NCBI GenBank assembly: GCA_028691175.1
Contig: JAQUZU010000040.1
Location: 1-13,259 of the forward strand
Source of the DNA: Candidatus Kapaibacterium sp.
GTDB taxonomy: Bacteria; Bacteroidota; Ignavibacteria; Kapaibacteriales; UBA2268
Length of the DNA stretch: 13,259 nucleotides
Direction: 5' to 3'
Positions 7,350 to 13,259 of this stretch are shown here, piece after piece (position 1 is the stretch's first letter; each line of letters opens with the position of its first letter). The notes under the pieces were generated by a model. The model did no database searches. It saw only the letters and a program-made list of their open reading frames with translations, and had not been told where the DNA came from. A program made the position numbers and the translations under genes.

Positions 7350-9583
7350 TAAAAAACGGCTTTTATTTGCTCGAAGGGCAAACAATCGCAAAAAGCGGAG
7401 AAGGCTTGCCGACTCCGGACGAAGCAAGAGAAAACACAATTGCTTATTCTATCTTGCGTGCTCACAATGTATCAGACAATAAGAAAAAATTACGCATCAA
7501 ATTCGATGCGCTTATGTCGCATGACATCACTTATGTCGGTATTATTCAGACAGCACGTGCGAGCGGACTCGAGAAATTCCCGATTCCGTATGCAATGACC
7601 AATTGCCACAACTCTCTCTGTGCGGTTGGCGGAACTATCAACGAAGACGATCACGTCTTCGGTTTGTCTGCTGCAAAGAAATATGGTGGCATTTACGTGC
7701 CGGCAAATCAAGCAGTAATCCATCAGTATTGCCGCGAGGCAGTCGCAAAATGCGGAAGCATGATTTTAGGTTCAGACAGCCATACCCGCTATGGTGCATT
7801 TGGTGCAATGGGTGTTGGTGAAGGTGGTGGCGAATTGGTAAAACAAATCCTCAACAACACTTGGGATACAGATGCTCCGGAAGTCATCTTGGTTTGGCTC
7901 GAGGGCGAAGTAAAACAGGGCGTTGGTCCGCACGATATTGCTATCTCGCTGGTTAAGGCTGTGTTTGAAAATGGTTTTGTTAAAAACAAAATTCTCGAAT
8001 TTGCAGGTCCGGGCGTAAAATCTCTTCCGATCGACTTCCGTACCGGAATCGATACAATGACTACAGAAACTACTTGCCTGAGCTCAATCTGGATAACCGA
8101 CGATGTAGTAAAAGAGCACTACGACGCACATTTCCGTTCGGATTGCTACAAAGAATTAAAACCGGGCAAAGTTGCATGGTACGACGGTATGATCAAGATC
8201 GACCTTTCAAGCGAAGAAGCTATGATCGCTCTGCCGTTCCACCCGTCAAATGCTTATACAATTAATGAATTCCAGGCAAATCCGATGGAAATCCTCCGTA
8301 AAGTAGAAGCAAATGCAAAAGAATTATTCGATAATATCGATTATAAACTTACCGACAAAATCAAAGACGGTAAAGTTATTGCAGATCAAGGTATTATCGC
8401 AGGCTGCGTAGGCGGTACTTACGAAAACCTAAGCATTGCGGCAAACATTTTGAACGGTCAATCAATCGGTAACGGTTACTTCACTATGTCTGCATATCCG
8501 CAGAGCATGCCGGTATTTATGGCAATTGCTCGCGATAAAATCGCTGAAAAACTTATGGAAGCCGGCGTTGTAATTAAGCCTGCATTCTGCGGTCCGTGCT
8601 TCGGTGCCGGCGATGTTCCGTCGAATAACGGCTTGAGTATTCGTCATACTACCCGTAACTTCCCGAACCGCGAAGGTTCGAAGCCGAATCAGGGTCAAAT
8701 CAGCTCGGTTGCACTTATGGATGCACGTTCAATTGCAGCAACTGCTGCAAACGGCGGCGTAATCACTGCTGCTACAGACATTAAATATGACGGCAAAATC
8801 GGCAAGTATGTATTCGATAAAAGCATTTACGAAAAACGCGTTTATTATGGTTTTGGCAAGCCTGACACTAGTGCTGAACTCAAACTTGGTCCGAATATCA
8901 CTGATTGGCCTAAGATGTATCCGATGCAGGAAAATATGCTGCTCGAACTCGCTGCTGTTATTCCGGATCCTGTTACTACTACTGACGAACTTATTCCGTC
9001 CGGCGAGACTTCCAGCTATCGTTCTAACCCGCTGAAACTTGCTGAATTTACGCTTTCTCGTCGTGTACCGGAATATGTCGGTATCGCAAAAGCAATTAAG
9101 CAAAAAGATCTTGACCGTCGTGCAGGAAACACTCCGAAAGACATCATGGATGCTCTCGGCAAAGTAGGCGATGCAAAAGACTTGGCTCCAAAGACTTCTC
9201 TTGGTTCTTGCGTTGTATCCAACAAACCGGGCGACGGTTCTGCTCGCGAGCAGGCTGCTTCTTGCCAGAAGGTTCTTGGCGGCGATGCAAACATTTGCTA
9301 CGAATATGCTACAAAACGCTATCGCAGTAACTGTATAAACTGGGGCGTAATTCCTTTCACATTGGCTCCGGATGCTAAATTCGAAGTTAAGACCGGCGAT
9401 TTCGTATTCGTACCGGGTGCTAAACGCGCTATCGAAAACGGTCAGGAAGAAATTCCGGCTAAAGTTATCAGTGGCAACAAGGTTTCTGACATTAATCTTT
9501 ATGTTAAAAATCTTACACCGGAAGAAAAAATTATTCTCTCCGAAGGTTGCTTGATGAACTATTACGCTTCAAAAAAGAAATAA
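7337..9583 (+). CDS. acn: Aconitase-family hydratase (YbhJ/'hydratase' type), probable aconitate hydratase
   Basis: This 748-residue protein belongs to the aconitase superfamily and probably interconverts citrate and isocitrate in the cytoplasm. The three [4Fe-4S] cluster ligands are present: Cys357, and Cys418 and Cys421 in CGPCFG, almost the same numbers as in mitochondrial aconitase (358, 421, 424). Also seen are DSH (147-149), the active-site arginines Arg440 and Arg445 in TRNFPNRE, and Ser635 and Arg637 in the GDGSARE loop. The first cluster motif reads G-C-V-G-G instead of the usual S-C-T-N-S. From memory this is typical of proteins annotated as 'hydratase' or YbhJ-like rather than AcnA or AcnB. 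The start overlaps the end of citCG by 13 bases, which ties it to the citrate lyase operon. There is no Shine-Dalgarno, and expression probably relies on coupling. Another hydroxy-acid substrate is possible, but the neighbours argue for citrate. Confidence 0.9.
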   Translation: MVELVKNGFYLLEGQTIAKSGEGLPTPDEARENTIAYSILRAHNVSDNKKKLRIKFDALMSHDITYVGIIQTARASGLEKFPIPYAMTNCHNSLCAVGGTINEDDHVFGLSAAKKYGGIYVPANQAVIHQYCREAVAKCGSMILGSDSHTRYGAFGAMGVGEGGGELVKQILNNTWDTDAPEVILVWLEGEVKQGVGPHDIAISLVKAVFENGFVKNKILEFAGPGVKSLPIDFRTGIDTMTTETTCLSSIWITDDVVKEHYDAHFRSDCYKELKPGKVAWYDGMIKIDLSSEEAMIALPFHPSNAYTINEFQANPMEILRKVEANAKELFDNIDYKLTDKIKDGKVIADQGIIAGCVGGTYENLSIAANILNGQSIGNGYFTMSAYPQSMPVFMAIARDKIAEKLMEAGVVIKPAFCGPCFGAGDVPSNNGLSIRHTTRNFPNREGSKPNQGQISSVALMDARSIAATAANGGVITAATDIKYDGKIGKYVFDKSIYEKRVYYGFGKPDTSAELKLGPNITDWPKMYPMQENMLLELAAVIPDPVTTTDELIPSGETSSYRSNPLKLAEFTLSRRVPEYVGIAKAIKQKDLDRRAGNTPKDIMDALGKVGDAKDLAPKTSLGSCVVSNKPGDGSAREQAASCQKVLGGDANICYEYATKRYRSNCINWGVIPFTLAPDAKFEVKTGDFVFVPGAKRAIENGQEEIPAKVISGNKVSDINLYVKNLTPEEKIILSEGCLMNYYASKKK

Positions 9584-9597
9584 TAATGAAATACACA

Positions 9598-9623
9598 GGA
9601 ACGGAATATTCGTGTTCCGTTCC
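9598..9623 (+). promoter_or_regulatory. Hairpin with TTCG loop between acn and icd
   Basis: GGAACGGAA at 9598-9606 pairs perfectly with TTCCGTTCC at 9615-9623. One G-T and one A-T pair extend the stem inwards to a four-base TTCG loop (9609-9612). It lies 14 bases after the acn stop and 30 bases before the icd start. The following sequence is AT-rich (AAATTTAATT) but has no T-run, so it looks like a weak terminator, a processing site or a 3'-end protector. Confidence 0.5.
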
Positions 9624-9653
9624 AAATTTAATTAATTTAAAAAAAGTATAGTA

Positions 9654-10862
9654 ATGAACAAGATTCAAATGAAAACACCGCTCGTCGAGATGGACGGCGA
9701 TGAAATGACCAGAATAATCTGGCAGATGATAAAAGATGAATTAATTTGCCCGTTTGTTGACTTAAAATCTGAATATTATGATTTAGGATTGGTAAAAAGA
9801 GACGAAACCGGCGATCAAATCACAATTGATTCTGCTAACGCTACTTTGAAATACGGCGTTGCTGTAAAATGCGCTACTATTACTCCGAATGCTCAGCGCA
9901 TGACCGAATACAAACTGAAAGAAATGTACAAAAGCCCGAACGGAACTATCCGTGCAATGCTTGACGGTACTGTATTCCGTACTCCGATCACAATCGACAG
10001 TATCAAACCGGTAGTTAAAAACTGGCAAAAACCAATTACTATTGCTCGTCACGCTTATGGTGATGTATATAAAAGTGTCGAAATACTTGTTGACGAACCG
10101 GGCGTAGCTAAACTCGTGTTCGAAGGCCAAAGCGGCAAAAAATCTGAAGTAGTTATCCAAAAAATGAATGGTGCCGGCATCCTTCAGGGAATGCACAACC
10201 TCGAATCTTCAATTACTTCATTTGCTCACTCTTGCTTTAAATATGCAATCGATTGCAAAGAATCTTTGTGGTTCTCCACTAAAGATACAATCTCGAAGAA
10301 ATACGACGGTTTCTTTAAACAAATATTCGAAAATGTATTCAACGAAAACTATAAAGCAAAATTCGACGAACTCGGTATCGAATATTTCTATACTTTGATT
10401 GATGATGCAGTTGCTCGCGTAATGCGTTCCGAAGGCGGTTTCATTTGGGCATGCAAAAACTATGATGGCGACGTAATGAGCGACATGGTTTCTACTGCAT
10501 TCGGTTCACTTGCAATGATGACAAGCGTCTTGGTCAGCCCGAACGGTCAATACGAATTCGAAGCTGCTCACGGCACAGTAACTCGCCACTATTACAAATA
10601 CTTAAAGGGCGAAGAAACTTCTACTAACCCGATGGCAACTATCTTTGCATGGTCTGCTGCTCTCCGCAAACGCGGCGAATTAGACTCAATTCCTGAATTA
10701 ATGAAATTCGGCGACAAACTCGAAGAAGCTTGCTTCGATACTCTCAACGAAGGCATTATGACTAAGGACTTGGTAAGTCTGACTACAAATCCGAAAGTAA
10801 AGTCTGTAAATACAAAAGACTTTATTGTTGCAATCAGAGAAAGATTAGCAAAGAAATTCTAA
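9654..10862 (+). CDS. icd: NADP-dependent isocitrate dehydrogenase, eukaryotic-type (homodimeric)
   Basis: This 402-residue enzyme oxidises and decarboxylates isocitrate to 2-oxoglutarate with NADP, and members of the family can also run in the carboxylating direction. It belongs to the subfamily of human IDH1/IDH2 rather than the E. coli Icd type. It has KCATITP and SPNGTIR for substrate binding, and the RHAYGD loop with Arg132 and Tyr139 at the same numbers as human IDH1. Lys210 lies in STKDT, the metal-binding KNYDGDVMSD is present, and EAAHGTVTRHY carries Arg311 and His312, equivalent to the NADP-selecting Arg314-His315 of IDH1. The ATG at 9654 begins just before the conserved KTPLVEMDGDEM; no Shine-Dalgarno is visible. 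It follows acn by 70 bases including a hairpin and ends at a strong terminator, so it is probably the last gene of the citrate operon. Codon use suggests high expression. Confidence 0.96.
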   Translation: MNKIQMKTPLVEMDGDEMTRIIWQMIKDELICPFVDLKSEYYDLGLVKRDETGDQITIDSANATLKYGVAVKCATITPNAQRMTEYKLKEMYKSPNGTIRAMLDGTVFRTPITIDSIKPVVKNWQKPITIARHAYGDVYKSVEILVDEPGVAKLVFEGQSGKKSEVVIQKMNGAGILQGMHNLESSITSFAHSCFKYAIDCKESLWFSTKDTISKKYDGFFKQIFENVFNENYKAKFDELGIEYFYTLIDDAVARVMRSEGGFIWACKNYDGDVMSDMVSTAFGSLAMMTSVLVSPNGQYEFEAAHGTVTRHYYKYLKGEETSTNPMATIFAWSAALRKRGELDSIPELMKFGDKLEEACFDTLNEGIMTKDLVSLTTNPKVKSVNTKDFIVAIRERLAKKF

Positions 10863-10889
10863 TTATAAATAGTTGGAAATTTCAAAAAG

Positions 10890-10916
10890 GGGCGGACGTT
10901 GGTTCGCCCTTTTTTT
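10890..10916 (+). terminator. Strong intrinsic terminator after icd
   Basis: GGGCGGAC at 10890-10897 pairs with GTTCGCCC at 10902-10909 (one G-T pair) around a GTTG loop. Seven T residues follow directly at 10910-10916. The A-run before the stem (10884-10888) extends the pairing and could serve the opposite strand. It lies 27 bases after the icd stop and closes the citrate operon. Confidence 0.9.
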
Positions 10917-10920
10917 GTAA

Positions 10921-10947
10921 TTGAAATATAAAATAGATTCATTTAAT
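10921..10947 (+). promoter_or_regulatory. Possible promoter for ahcY
   Basis: TTGAAA at 10921-10926 and TTTAAT at 10942-10947 (five of six matches to TATAAT) are separated by 15 bases, shorter than ideal. They lie just behind the icd terminator and about 110 bases before ahcY. The whole region is AT-rich, so chance matches are likely. Confidence 0.22.
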
Positions 10948-10991
10948 ACAATATTATCTAAATCAATTATTAAAAAAGGCACTAATTTGTG

Positions 10992-11025
10992 TTCTGTTTC
11001 GTCTTTCGCGAAAATAAGAACAGAA
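10992..11025 (+). promoter_or_regulatory. Leader hairpin with TTTCGCGAAA palindrome upstream of ahcY
   Basis: TTCTGTT at 10992-10998 pairs with AACAGAA at 11019-11025. A perfect ten-base palindrome TTTCGCGAAA (11004-11013) lies in the enclosed sequence. It ends 31 bases before the ahcY start and does not cover the GGAG at 11048-11051. It may be an operator or an RNA structure. It does not look like the known SAH or SAM riboswitches. Confidence 0.3.
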
Positions 11026-11056
11026 AAATATTCTAAAAACGAAATTTGGAGAACTA

Positions 11057-12370
11057 ATGGCTCAAATACCAAATAAAAAAGAACAAGGAAAGTTCAGCGA
11101 AGTCCCCGGAAAATACTGCGTTCGCGATATTTCGCTCGCAGCCGAAGGACGCTTGCTGATCGATTGGGCAGAATCACGTATGCCCGTGCTGATGAAACTT
11201 CGTGAAATGTACGGCAAAACAAAGCCGTTCGCCGGATATAAAATTGCCGGCTGTCTGCATGTAACCAAAGAAACCGCCGTGCTTGTGCGCACATTCCAAG
11301 CCGCAGGTGCGGAAGTAACTTGGTCCGGCTGTAATCCGCTTTCCACTAACGATGCAGTTGCCGCTGCACTCGCAGAAGACGGAATCGGTATTTATGCCTG
11401 GCACGCAAACGGCGACGATTTCTATTGGTGCATCGACCGCACAATCGATAATCAGCCGCAGCTTACCCTCGATGACGGTTGCGATTTGATTAATACCGTA
11501 CATGAGCACTATCCGGAATATGCTAAAACAAAAGTTATCGGTGGAACCGAAGAAACTACAACCGGAATTCACCGCTTGCGCAGCCGCGCTGCCGCAGGAA
11601 ATTTATTCTATCCGGTTTATGCGGTTAATGACGCAGAAACCAAATGGGATTTCGATAACGTATTCGGAACCGGACAATCGACTTTAGACGGCGTAATTCG
11701 TGCTACAAGCGTTTTGCTTGCCGGCAAAAATGTTGTCGTGGCCGGTCACGGGCATTGCGGCTCGGGCGTTGCTCGCCGTGCAAAAGGCATGGGTGCAAAT
11801 ACGATTATTACCGAAGTTAAGGCTACAGCAGCCCTGAAGGGATTGCTTGACGGGCATGAAGTCATGACGATGGACGAAGCATCGAAAATCGGCGACGTGT
11901 TCATCACTACGACCGGCGTAAAAGACATCATTGTTTCACGCCATTTCGAAAATATGAAAGATGGTGCAATTGTCTGCAATACCGGACACTACGATGCCGA
12001 AATCAATATTCCGCAATTGGAAGCGTTGTGCACTTCGAAGCGCACTATTCGCCAGAATTGCGAAGAATATACACTCAAAAACGGCAAGAAAATCTTCCTT
12101 CTCGCGCAAGGACGTCTTGTAAATCTTGCCGCTGCGGAGGGACACCCGTCGGAAGTAATGGATATGTCGTTCGCAAATCAGTTTATGAGCCACTTGCGCT
12201 TGGTAGAGGCACACAAAAAAGTCGTTAAACTGCCGATTGAAGTGATTGATCTGCCGAAAGAGCAGGACGAATTTATCGCTCAAACTAAAATCGAGGCAAT
12301 GGGATTGTCTCTTGATAAACTTACTGCCGACCAACTTAATTACATTAACGACTATAACCAAGGAACATAA
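11057..12370 (+). CDS. ahcY: S-adenosylhomocysteine hydrolase, short (archaeal/Thermotoga-like) form
   Basis: This 437-residue cytoplasmic enzyme reversibly splits S-adenosylhomocysteine into adenosine and homocysteine, clearing the product inhibitor of methyltransferases. The substrate motif ETTTGIHRL begins at residue 166. Catalytic Lys196 lies in VNDAETKWDFDN, with Asp200 and Asn201 matching human Lys186, Asp190 and Asn191. The NAD loop is G-H-G-H-C-G at 230-235 within VVVAGHGHCGSG. NTGHYDAEI near 310 holds the histidine of the closing loop. It lacks the insert of about 40 residues and the Lys-Tyr C-terminus of eukaryotic-type enzymes, ending instead in LNYINDYNQGT, so it is the short class. 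GGAG five bases ahead of the ATG supports the start. It is flanked by a terminator upstream and hairpins downstream, so it forms its own unit. Some archaeal members prefer S-inosylhomocysteine, which the sequence alone cannot exclude. Confidence 0.95.
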   Translation: MAQIPNKKEQGKFSEVPGKYCVRDISLAAEGRLLIDWAESRMPVLMKLREMYGKTKPFAGYKIAGCLHVTKETAVLVRTFQAAGAEVTWSGCNPLSTNDAVAAALAEDGIGIYAWHANGDDFYWCIDRTIDNQPQLTLDDGCDLINTVHEHYPEYAKTKVIGGTEETTTGIHRLRSRAAAGNLFYPVYAVNDAETKWDFDNVFGTGQSTLDGVIRATSVLLAGKNVVVAGHGHCGSGVARRAKGMGANTIITEVKATAALKGLLDGHEVMTMDEASKIGDVFITTTGVKDIIVSRHFENMKDGAIVCNTGHYDAEINIPQLEALCTSKRTIRQNCEEYTLKNGKKIFLLAQGRLVNLAAAEGHPSEVMDMSFANQFMSHLRLVEAHKKVVKLPIEVIDLPKEQDEFIAQTKIEAMGLSLDKLTADQLNYINDYNQGT

Positions 12371-12384
12371 GTTGTGGTCGCGAC

Positions 12385-12415
12385 TTAATTTTTCGGCTGA
12401 AAAGTCGAAAATTAA
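12385..12415 (+). terminator. Hairpin just after ahcY, with a competing alternative pairing
   Basis: The arms 12385-12395 and 12406-12415 form ten base pairs with one bulged T. An alternative six-base pairing, CGACTT at 12381-12386 with AAGTCG at 12402-12407, uses some of the same bases. It lies 14 bases after the ahcY stop. A T-tract does not follow, so efficient termination is doubtful. Confidence 0.35.
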
Positions 12416-12427
12416 AGATAATAATGC

Positions 12428-12450
12428 GGGGGCGAACAAAATTCGCCCTC
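12428..12450 (+). terminator. GC-rich hairpin between ahcY and the next gene
   Basis: GGGGGCGAA at 12428-12436 pairs with TTCGCCCTC at 12442-12450 (one G-T pair) around a CAAAA loop. It is followed by AAAATAATTT and then the ATG at 12464, with no T-run. Its GGGCGAAC core resembles the icd terminator and the hairpin at 2172-2190. It may be a weak terminator of ahcY, a repeated hairpin element, or a structure limiting translation of the gene behind it. Confidence 0.5.
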
Positions 12451-12463
12451 TGCAAAATAATTT

Positions 12464-12745
12464 ATGAGCAAAAAATACGAAAAAATAACAGATGACCGGG
12501 CACTCGAACCGAGCGATTTCTATAGAGAACTCGCCGAGTATGACCTGCTTGACGGATTTGTTCGCGAGAGAATGGCGGACAAAGTAGCCGAGAACCCGAA
12601 ATTCGAGGAAAAAGTCATCAATACCTTGGTCTCGCATTCGACCGAGGAAGTGGAGGACTTGGACTATGCTTTGCTCAGAAAATTCTCTCACAGCCTCGAA
12701 ATATTTTTAACGCGAGTAAATAAATGCAGAGATCAAAAGCAATAA
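12464..12745 (+). CDS. Hypothetical protein, 93 residues, acidic and helical
   Basis: I do not recognise this protein. It is small, highly charged and rich in Glu, Asp and Lys, and probably mostly alpha-helical (for example RMADKVAENPKFEEKVINTL around residues 36-55). It has no signal peptide, membrane helix or cysteine pair. The ATG at 12464 has no Shine-Dalgarno and begins 14 bases after the GC-rich hairpin. Its last 22 bases overlap the start of the following coiled-coil gene in another frame, so the two are probably translated together and may act together. Codon use resembles the neighbouring genes. On the opposite strand a long frame covers part of this region, but it reads across the end of ahcY and looks like a shadow. 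Confidence 0.65.
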   Translation: MSKKYEKITDDRALEPSDFYRELAEYDLLDGFVRERMADKVAENPKFEEKVINTLVSHSTEEVEDLDYALLRKFSHSLEIFLTRVNKCRDQKQ

Positions 12746-13259
12746 GCGACGAACTAAACGAACTTTTCGAGACAATCGAGAATCAGGCAAAGGAATATGC
12801 CGAGGCTTTTAGCGATTTTCGCAAGAAAAGAGCCGAATTCGACATGCTTTCTGCTGAGGTAAAAAAATTTACCGCGTATTTCAATACCGAAATGCGGGAA
12901 TTTGCGGATAGCACCAAATCTGAAATTAACCAAAAACTTTCCGCTCTAAAAGATCAACTTGGCGAAGTCGGCGAACTCCGCACTCAGTATGAGACTGTTC
13001 TCGTGCATAAGGAAGAGATTGAAAAAAATCACGAGCTGTATAAAAAAACGCTTGCTGATGCCGAAAAGGCAGTTGTCGAGATGAAGGCAAAAGCCGGCGA
13101 AGATTTGATGTCCGGGTTGAATGCCATGCGCCTGCGTATGAATAACGAAATTGCAAACGTGAACAGCAAAGTTTTCGCAACGGCAAATGCAGGAGTGAAG
13201 CGTTGCGAGACGGAAATAATTGAATGCAATAAAAGAATTGACTCGCTGATTGACTATGA
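12724..13259 (+). CDS. Coiled-coil protein of unknown function, 3' end beyond the window
   Basis: From the ATG at 12724 a frame stays open for 178 codons to the right edge without a stop, so the gene is partial. The product is almost entirely charged helix with regularly spaced hydrophobic residues (for example ISDELNELFETIENQ near the start, and LSALKDQLGEVGELRTQYE in the middle). This is the pattern of a long coiled coil. There is no signal peptide, membrane segment or nucleotide-binding motif in the visible part. Because it overlaps the 93-residue gene by 22 bases, the two form an operon. Similar architecture occurs in structural, chromosome-partition and secretion-associated proteins; nothing decides between these, and the hidden C-terminus may carry the informative domain. 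Confidence 0.72.
   Translation, partial: MQRSKAISDELNELFETIENQAKEYAEAFSDFRKKRAEFDMLSAEVKKFTAYFNTEMREFADSTKSEINQKLSALKDQLGEVGELRTQYETVLVHKEEIEKNHELYKKTLADAEKAVVEMKAKAGEDLMSGLNAMRLRMNNEIANVNSKVFATANAGVKRCETEIIECNKRIDSLIDY

Noticed and set aside
10917..11056. SAH or SAM riboswitch upstream of ahcY
   Set aside because: The leader is AT-rich and lacks the GC-rich conserved cores of the known classes; only a simple stem and a palindrome are seen.
11936..12691. 251-codon minus-strand frame opposite the end of ahcY and the next gene
   Set aside because: It crosses the certain ahcY coding region, the intergenic hairpins and the 93-residue gene; no domain is visible and it lacks a convincing start.
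1..13259. CRISPR array, tRNA/rRNA genes, insertion sequence or prophage
   Set aside because: No regularly spaced repeats, no tRNA-like cloverleaf or rRNA sequence, and no transposase, integrase or terminal inverted repeats were found by reading.

Overview
The window is a chromosomal stretch of an unidentified bacterium. All 12 recognisable genes lie on the + strand and are tightly packed. There is no phage, plasmid, insertion-sequence or CRISPR signal. The gene set (holo-citrate lyase, no respiratory genes, mostly short AT-rich leaders) suggests an anaerobic or fermentative organism. Only some starts have a clear Shine-Dalgarno (strong for citF and ahcY, weak or absent for cstA, citD, citX, acn and icd). 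That would fit a Bacteroidota/FCB-like lineage, but the phylum cannot be fixed from this window.

Layout. 1-409: a GNAT acetyltransferase, possibly cut by the left edge. 478-1902: a short-form CstA transporter whose start sits directly behind a large hairpin. 1903-2339: a 437-base intergenic region with a terminator-like hairpin, a doubtful 56-residue reading frame, a second hairpin, a TATAAT box and a leader inverted repeat. 2340-9583: citD-citE-citF-citX-citCG-acn, six genes that overlap or lie within 3 bases of each other, clearly one operon. 9654-10862: icd, behind a hairpin with a TTCG loop, then a strong intrinsic terminator. 11057-12370: ahcY, a separate unit. 12464-13259: two overlapping unrecognised genes, the second an alpha-helical coiled-coil protein that runs off the right edge.

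How the genes work together. CitD (acyl carrier), CitE (lyase) and CitF (transferase) form citrate lyase, which splits citrate into acetate and oxaloacetate. CitX and the CitG half of the fused CitC-CitG protein make and attach the prosthetic group on CitD, and the CitC half acetylates it. The same operon continues into an aconitase of the 'hydratase'/YbhJ type and a eukaryotic-type NADP isocitrate dehydrogenase. Citrate can therefore be split to acetate plus oxaloacetate or converted to 2-oxoglutarate plus NADPH. In principle the second branch could run backwards and feed the lyase. No citrate transporter, oxaloacetate decarboxylase, citrate synthase or two-component regulator is present. The most notable points are this combined citrate node, the CitC-CitG fusion, and several intergenic hairpins, three of which share a GGGCGRAC-type core.
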